Source: Anaerolineae bacterium (lineage in GTDB: Bacteria; Chloroflexota; Anaerolineae; B4-G1; SLSP01). From it: a DNA stretch of 10,337 nucleotides. The stretch covers positions 1 through 10,337 of the forward strand of contig JAFGSL010000440.1 in assembly GCA_016934645.1 (NCBI GenBank). Reading direction: 5' to 3'. This document shows, piece after piece, positions 7,060 to 10,337 of this stretch (position 1 is the first letter of the stretch; each line of letters starts with the position of its first letter). The notes beneath the pieces are model-generated. The model searched no databases, was not told where the DNA came from, and worked only from the letters and a program-made list of their open reading frames with translations. The translations under genes were made by a program, and so were the position numbers.

Positions 7060-7233
7060 TCACGTCCAATGAATGGACTTCTCCAACTTGGGCACGGCCC
7101 GTAAATATTTCACATCGGGATAGTCCATTAGGATAACCGCGGTGATACTGTCTTCCGGCGCAATGCCAACGAGGGCCTTACAGTGCGTGTTGTCACTCAG
7201 TCCCTTCTGCTCAAGATTGGCTTTCTTGAACAA
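7060..7233 (-). CDS. Small unknown ORF at the end of arsC
   Basis: The frame encodes about 57 residues if it starts at TTG 7231-7233 (AAGG six nt upstream); it is open further back to a GTG at 7264-7266, inside arsC. The product (FKKANLEQKGLSDN, CKALVGIAPEDSITAVI, YPDVKYLRAVPKLEKS) has balanced composition and coding-like third positions but matches no family I recognise and has no membrane segment. Its TGA at 7060-7062 directly abuts the ribosome binding site of the DUF3592 gene, as in translationally coupled operons. It may be a real small protein, or the tail of a gene whose front has been lost. Confidence 0.35.
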   Translation of the reverse strand: MFKKANLEQKGLSDNTHCKALVGIAPEDSITAVILMDYPDVKYLRAVPKLEKSIHWT

Positions 7234-7660
7234 TGAAAGCCTTGACGCGAGACGCGATCTGGTCACGGATTTCGCGGAATTTGGCTAAGACTTCTTCATC
7301 TGTACCTTCAAATGTAGCCGGGTCTTCCAAGTCCCAATATTCCCGCACACTTACACCGGGGTAAATGGGGCATTTCTTCTCCGCATTGCTACACACGGTG
7401 ATGAGATAGCCCAGATGGGCTTGTTTTTCAAAGTATTCCTCGACCAATCCTTTGGCATAATGCCCTTGTTCTTTCAGGTCTATGCCGACTTCTTGCATAA
7501 CCCGGTAGGTCATGGGATGAATTTCCGTGGGTTCCAGTCCGGCACTGTAGGGTTCAAAATAATCATGCCCATATTTCCGCAAAAAGGCTTCTGCCATCTG
7601 GCTTCGGGCCGAATTATGGGTACACAAAAACAACACCGCTGGTTTTTTTGATGTATTCAT
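7211..7660 (-). CDS. arsC: Arsenate reductase ArsC, LMW-phosphatase (thioredoxin-coupled) type
   Basis: The 149-residue protein starts at ATG 7658-7660, chosen because AAGGAGG lies eight nt upstream; an ATG 30 nt earlier has no such site. The P-loop CTHNSARS (Cys13, Arg19) is the CX5R nucleophile loop of low-molecular-weight phosphatases. The relay cysteines Cys90 and Cys97 (TVCSNAEKKCP) and the WDLEDPA loop (Asp113) match Staphylococcus-type ArsC. In the family these reduce arsenate to arsenite in the cytoplasm through a disulfide cascade resolved by thioredoxin. Length and motifs are complete, so it should be functional. Upstream is an aquaporin fragment, matching the known aqpS-arsC arrangement in which the channel lets arsenite out. 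The Pho-box-like array at 8092-8128 may drive the operon. No arsR or arsB/acr3 is in the window. Confidence 0.9.
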   Translation of the reverse strand: MNTSKKPAVLFLCTHNSARSQMAEAFLRKYGHDYFEPYSAGLEPTEIHPMTYRVMQEVGIDLKEQGHYAKGLVEEYFEKQAHLGYLITVCSNAEKKCPIYPGVSVREYWDLEDPATFEGTDEEVLAKFREIRDQIASRVKAFIVQESQS

Positions 7661-7725
7661 TTCAGTTCCCTCCTTATTGACAATAATCATGTTTTACATC
7701 CACACTCTAATTGTAACACCTCAAG

Positions 7726-7775
7726 AAGTAGTAACCACTTCAGTGATTTTTCAACGACTAAAGTCGTCACTACGA
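7726..7775. repeat. Short palindromic repeat element between arsC and the aquaporin fragment
   Basis: Outer arms GTAGTAAC (7728-7735) and GTCACTAC (7766-7773) are complementary in 7 of 8 positions. They enclose two inner palindromes: CACT-TC-AGTG (7736-7745) and ACGACT-AA-AGTCGT (7754-7767). The layout resembles interspersed REP- or MITE-like repeats seen many times in some Chloroflexota and cyanobacterial genomes. It begins within a few bases of the aquaporin stop and could act as a weak terminator or mRNA stabiliser. Only one copy is in the window. Confidence 0.55.
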
Positions 7776-7777
7776 GC

Positions 7778-7999
7778 TTAAACTCTACTGAGAATAGACA
7801 TCACTGTCACCGCCGGGTTGAAGTGCGCGCCGGAGATATTGCCAACCGCGTAGATCATCGCCATCACCACCAGCCCGAAGACCAGGCAAATCCCCACATG
7901 CCCCAATGCACCGTCATACAGGTCGTTGATGATGATCGCGCCACAGCCGGTGAACACCAACACAAACGTCCCAATCACTTCCGCAAAATACTTACGCAC
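7778..7999 (-). CDS. Aquaporin (MIP family) N-terminal fragment, truncated
   Basis: A start at GTG 7997-7999 fits best: AGGAG lies seven nt upstream and the protein then begins VRKYFAEVIGTFVLVF, as aquaporins do. An earlier ATG at 8027-8029 has no good site. The 73 residues cover the first membrane helix with the GTFVLVFTGCGA motif, the second (GICLVFGLVVMAMIYAVG), and the first half-helix with SGAHFNPAVT. They then lose similarity (VMSILSRV) and stop; intact family members have about 230 residues and a second NPA. No other frame continues the gene. A palindromic repeat lies immediately downstream, next to the break. In ars operons an aquaglyceroporin (AqpS) releases arsenite; this stub cannot form a channel by itself, so the efflux step of the operon appears lost. 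Confidence 0.75.
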   Translation of the reverse strand: MRKYFAEVIGTFVLVFTGCGAIIINDLYDGALGHVGICLVFGLVVMAMIYAVGNISGAHFNPAVTVMSILSRV

Positions 8000-8073
8000 A
8001 ACTCCACTCCTCAATAATCTGTCACGCATTCACTCACATCCTCACCTTGTGTCCGATATCGAAATTGCTGTCC

Positions 8074-8128
8074 AGTATACGAGATCAATGTTTAACAATG
8101 ACTTACAGGATGTTAACGTCTTGTTAAA
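8074..8128 (-). promoter_or_regulatory. Pho-box-like array and promoter in front of the aquaporin-arsC operon
   Basis: Four TTAA-type boxes lie at 8092 (TTAAC), 8103 (TTACA), 8113 (TTAAC) and 8124 (TTAAA), with steps of 11, 10 and 11 bp. On the minus strand a TATACT -10 element follows at 8079-8074, 12 nt after the last box, which places the array where an activator replaces the -35. The GTG start is then about 68 nt downstream of the inferred transcript start. The array could instead belong to the truncated nitrilase gene on the plus strand, whose front is lost right after it. Pho control is inferred from similarity to the arrays at 9789-9917. Confidence 0.5.
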
Positions 8129-8182
8129 TTTTGCCGGGCTGGGGGCATCATCGCCTTTCCCGAAACCAACCTCACCGGCTAC

Positions 8183-8806
8183 GTGAATCCTGAACAGCAC
8201 CCCAATATGGTCTTGCGCCTCGATGGACCGGAGGTAGCCCAGACAGGCGCGCTGACCGAAGGGAAATCGCTGACGGTCCTCTTCGGCATTTTGGAGGAAA
8301 ATCCCAATGGCAAGCCCTTCATCTCCCATCTCGTCGTGCGGGATGGCCGGTTGGTGGGCGTATATCGCAAAATGACACAAGGCGAAGCGGAAGACGGCGG
8401 TTTGGAAGATTGGCACGCGGTGGGAGAGTCGGTGCCCGTTTTTCAGCACGGCGCGCTGACGTTTGGCATCGCCATCTGCGCCGATAGTGGCAACGAACAT
8501 GTCTTCGCCGAATGTGCGCGACAGGGCGCGCGCATCGTCTTCGAGGTCGCCGCGCCGGGATTGTATGGCGATCAGACCACGCGCGATTGGGGGAGCGGTT
8601 TCCGTTGGTGGAAGGACGATTGCCAGACACAGTTTTCAGGCTACACGCAAACTTACGGGTTGTGTATCGCCGTGGCGACACAGGCCGGGCGCACGGTGGA
8701 TGAAGATTTTCCCGGTGGCGGCTACGTGTTCGCGCCGGACGGTCGCCGTGTCTTCGCCACACCGGATTGGTCGGCGGGGATGGCGATTGTAGAAGTTCCC
8801 GTGTAG
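8183..8806 (+). CDS. Carbon-nitrogen hydrolase (nitrilase superfamily), 5'-truncated
   Basis: The ORF from GTG 8183-8185 codes for 207 residues, but recognisable nitrilase sequence begins upstream at about 8138: AGGIIAFPETNLTGY, containing the catalytic Glu of the FPE motif (codon 8162-8164). The remaining triad residues are Lys63 (VYRKM) and Cys99 (GIAICADS), numbered from the GTG. The frame is open back to a TAA at 8114-8116 with no ATG, GTG or TTG before the Glu codon, so the first 30-40 residues and the start are missing. The family hydrolyses nitriles, amides or carbamyl compounds in the cytoplasm. The 3' part is intact through FAPDGRRVFATPDWS. It converges on the phosphoesterase with an 18-bp gap. 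If translated from the GTG it would lack the catalytic Glu, so it is probably a dead gene. Confidence 0.75.
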   Translation: MNPEQHPNMVLRLDGPEVAQTGALTEGKSLTVLFGILEENPNGKPFISHLVVRDGRLVGVYRKMTQGEAEDGGLEDWHAVGESVPVFQHGALTFGIAICADSGNEHVFAECARQGARIVFEVAAPGLYGDQTTRDWGSGFRWWKDDCQTQFSGYTQTYGLCIAVATQAGRTVDEDFPGGGYVFAPDGRRVFATPDWSAGMAIVEVPV

Positions 8807-8824
8807 ATTCGGATTTCGCGCTCG

Positions 8825-9736
8825 TTAAGTGAAGTATTTCAACTTGCGCGGCGCGTTTAACATCTCACGTTGGTAGGGTGATGCACTCTCCGGTGTCGCC
8901 CGCCAGCGTACCAGCCCGATTTTCCCATTTTCAATTTCTAACCCGGTGATGATTCCCGGTGTGACACAGTGCCCGGTGTTGAAATAGGGTGTTTCGCCAT
9001 ACGCTGCGCCAGCCGTCCGGTGCGTGTGGCCGCAAATCAAGACCAGTTGATTGAGTGCCGCCCAACTCAGCAAAAAACGTTCATATGGATGGGGAGCGTG
9101 TCCTTCTGGATGCGGGCTGGCAACTGGTGCAAGGCTCCACTCTTGTAACCGTCGCCATACCCGCCGCACAGCCATCCGGCTGACCCGGTAGAGCGTGTCA
9201 CTTGCCATATCCGCCTGATGCCCGTGTGTGATAAAGAGCTGCTGTCTCGTCCGGCGGTGTTTGAGAATCAACCCCTCGCGCGCAATCATACCATCCTTAT
9301 GGACTTCCTGACGCATCGGGCCGGAGACGTCGTGATTGCCGAATAGCAGATGGAGCCGCTGCTGTGCATCAAAACGGTGCAACCACGCAAAGACTTGCCC
9401 GTGAGCAGCTTGAACTTTATGAAAGCTGTGATTCTTCCACAACTCGTCACCGTCGCCAACCTCAATATAGGTAAACCCCTCCCGATAATAATGGCACAGC
9501 GCGTGCAGGAAAAGCGCCTCGTTGGGGCTAAAGGCATCCAGACGGCTGTTATCGCCCCGGTGACAATCGCTGAAGAAGACTAACCGCGTCGCGTCGTCAA
9601 AAAACACGATGGGCGCGGTTTGGAATGCGGCGTTGAGCCGGTGATGCGCTAATCGCCGGCGCAGATCGTAGGCATGGAGTGCCGGATAGGTCTGCGGCGA
9701 ACTCCACAGCGTTAATTGCCGGTCAAATGTACTCAT
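8825..9736 (-). CDS. Calcineurin-like metallophosphoesterase
   Basis: The 303-residue protein starts at ATG 9734-9736 with GAGG six nt upstream. Metal-site motifs appear in order: FFSDCHRGD (Asp57, His59), VGDGDELW (Asp95), FGNHD (133-136), ITHGHQAD (His171, His173) and ICGHTHR (236-239). The closing TGHCVTPGIITGLEIENG is normal for this fold. There is no signal peptide or membrane helix, so it should be cytoplasmic or membrane-peripheral. The HGHxxD and GDxxE-like variants recall the UDP-2,3-diacylglucosamine hydrolase (LpxH) branch, but the substrate cannot be assigned and a lipid A role is unlikely in this phylum. It is divergent from the SqdX-like gene, with a Pho-box-like array and TGTAAT element just upstream, which suggests a role in phosphate scavenging or phospholipid turnover. 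Confidence 0.85.
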   Translation of the reverse strand: MSTFDRQLTLWSSPQTYPALHAYDLRRRLAHHRLNAAFQTAPIVFFDDATRLVFFSDCHRGDNSRLDAFSPNEALFLHALCHYYREGFTYIEVGDGDELWKNHSFHKVQAAHGQVFAWLHRFDAQQRLHLLFGNHDVSGPMRQEVHKDGMIAREGLILKHRRTRQQLFITHGHQADMASDTLYRVSRMAVRRVWRRLQEWSLAPVASPHPEGHAPHPYERFLLSWAALNQLVLICGHTHRTAGAAYGETPYFNTGHCVTPGIITGLEIENGKIGLVRWRATPESASPYQREMLNAPRKLKYFT

Positions 9737-9766
9737 ATTTTACCTCGTCCATGATATTTGTTTCCT

Positions 9767-9826
9767 ATTACAGTGTACCGGGGCTAGGTTAACCAGCGAT
9801 TATGGATAGCTTAATATCTGGTTAAG
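9767..9826 (-). promoter_or_regulatory. Pho-box-like array A and promoter of the metallophosphoesterase
   Basis: Four boxes start at exactly 11-bp steps: TTAAC 9789, TTATG 9800, TTAAT 9811, TTAAG 9822. Read on the minus strand they are CTTAACCA, ATTAAGCT, CATAATCG and GTTAACCT separated by 3 bp each, close to the cyanobacterial Pho box unit YTTAAYYW (8-bp repeats, 3-bp spacers). A TGTAAT -10 element follows at 9772-9767, 16 nt after the last TTAA, leaving a short leader to the ATG at 9736. The boxes are near-symmetric, so orientation rests on the -10. Confidence 0.6.
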
Positions 9827-9868
9827 GTTCAGCGATCGCCGGAGAGTCTCACTCATTTTTACAACCCG

Positions 9869-9933
9869 TTAGCAAAGCCATGACCACTTGTTAACGTTCG
9901 GCTAAATCAGTGTTAATACAGATACGCTATGCT
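9869..9933 (+). promoter_or_regulatory. Pho-box-like array B and promoter of the SqdX-like glycosyltransferase
   Basis: Boxes lie on one 11-bp register: TTAGC 9869, a degenerate unit at 9880, TTAAC 9891, CTAAA 9902 and TTAAT 9913. The last three are the clearest. A possible -10, TATGCT, lies at 9928-9933, 11 nt after the last TTAA; the -35 position is taken up by the boxes, as at activator-dependent promoters. The ATG of the glycosyltransferase is at 9990. Between arrays A and B (9830-9868) nothing else is recognisable. Confidence 0.55.
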
Positions 9934-9989
9934 AAAGATAGTGCAATGGAAATTCTGCTAGATTTTGTACAAAAGCGGGAGACAACAAA

Positions 9990-10337
9990 ATGCGCATCGC
10001 GATCTTTGCTGAGACTTTTCTTCCTAAATGGGATGGTATCGCCAACACACTCTGCCATCTGTTGGAATATCTGGCCGCTCGTGGCCACACAGCCTTGATG
10101 TTTGCGCCGGAAGGCGCTCCCGATCATTATGCCGGCACGCCGATTGTGGGATTGCCTGCATTCGCGTTTCCCTTCTACCCAGATTTACGTCTGGTTCCGC
10201 CGATTATGAACGTAGAACGACGCCTGGCTGATTTCCGCCCGGATATTGTTCACATCGTCAATCCGGCCTTCCTCGGCCTCACGGGACTGCGCCACGCCCG
10301 CAGTCTCAACGTACCGGTCGTGGCCTCGTATCACACC
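9990..10337 (+). CDS. GT4 glycosyltransferase, SqdX/MgtA-like (sulfolipid-type), N-terminal part
   Basis: The start is ATG 9990-9992 with GGGAG eight nt upstream; 116 codons are in the window and the gene runs off the right edge. The N-terminus [18 protein letters not shown], then [41 protein letters not shown] and VPVVASYHT follow the donor-independent N-terminal Rossmann domain of GT4 enzymes. The FLPKxDGI, FAPEG and IVNPAxLG wording is closer to SqdX (sulfoquinovosyldiacylglycerol synthase) than to the related mannosyltransferase MgtA, but the UDP-binding C-terminal domain that would decide is missing. SqdX makes the anionic sulfolipid that replaces phosphatidylglycerol when phosphate is scarce. 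The Pho-box-like array upstream fits this reading. The enzyme would act at the cytoplasmic face of the membrane. Confidence 0.8.
   Translation, partial: MRIAIFAETFLPKWDGIANTLCHLLEYLAARGHTALMFAPEGAPDHYAGTPIVGLPAFAFPFYPDLRLVPPIMNVERRLADFRPDIVHIVNPAFLGLTGLRHARSLNVPVVASYHT

Noticed and set aside
7728..7773. CRISPR repeat or tRNA-like structure.
   Set aside because: There is a single copy with no spacers, and the hairpins do not form a cloverleaf or carry tRNA consensus bases.
8042..8500. Minus-strand frame of 152 codons before the aquaporin fragment.
   Set aside because: It is antisense to the nitrilase, which has clear catalytic motifs, and has no ribosome site or recognised domain.
8807..8824. 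Bidirectional terminator between the nitrilase and phosphoesterase genes.
   Set aside because: The 18-bp gap has no hairpin followed by a T run on either strand.

Overview
The window (about 10.3 kb, moderately GC-rich) looks like a chromosomal stretch from a Chloroflexota bacterium, probably Anaerolineae or Caldilineae. This is inferred from the gene mix: DUF3592 and CPBP membrane proteins, a membrane histidine kinase of the style common in that phylum, a beta-helix lipoprotein with TolB-like (PD40) repeats, and an SqdX-like glycosyltransferase. No rRNA, tRNA, CRISPR array, transposase or phage gene was seen.

Left part (1-6585, all minus strand). From the right, a histidine-kinase-like protein lacking its phospho-acceptor domain (5809-6585), a CPBP intramembrane protease (5003-5785), a double-DUF3592 membrane protein (4100-4987) and a surface lipoprotein (2280-4067) follow each other with 15-32 bp gaps, as in an operon. 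The lipoprotein's C-terminal propeller is cut by an in-frame TAG and then a frameshift. Next comes a secreted, membrane-anchored protein split by another frameshift (1292-1909 and 756-1256). At the left edge is the N-terminal part of a PAS sensor protein (1-621) with its own promoter.

Middle part (6629-7999, minus strand). This is a small arsenic-type operon: an aquaporin fragment that stops just after its first NPA motif, a complete thioredoxin-coupled-type arsenate reductase (arsC), a small unknown ORF, and a second DUF3592 gene broken by a frameshift and a TAG. A palindromic repeat lies between the aquaporin fragment and arsC.

Right part (8030-10337). A nitrilase-superfamily gene that has lost its 5' end (plus strand) converges on a calcineurin-like metallophosphoesterase (minus strand). 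That gene diverges from an SqdX/MgtA-like GT4 glycosyltransferase, which runs off the right edge.

The most interesting signal is regulatory. Three intergenic arrays of TTAA-centred boxes at about 11-bp steps (8092-8128, 9789-9826, 9869-9917) resemble the tandem-repeat Pho boxes known from cyanobacteria and other bacteria. Each sits just upstream of a plausible -10 element, in front of the arsenic operon, the phosphoesterase and the SqdX-like gene respectively. This would join sulfolipid-type membrane remodelling, a phosphoesterase and arsenate detoxification under phosphate-starvation control. A second theme is decay: at least seven genes carry truncations, single-base frameshifts or nonsense codons.
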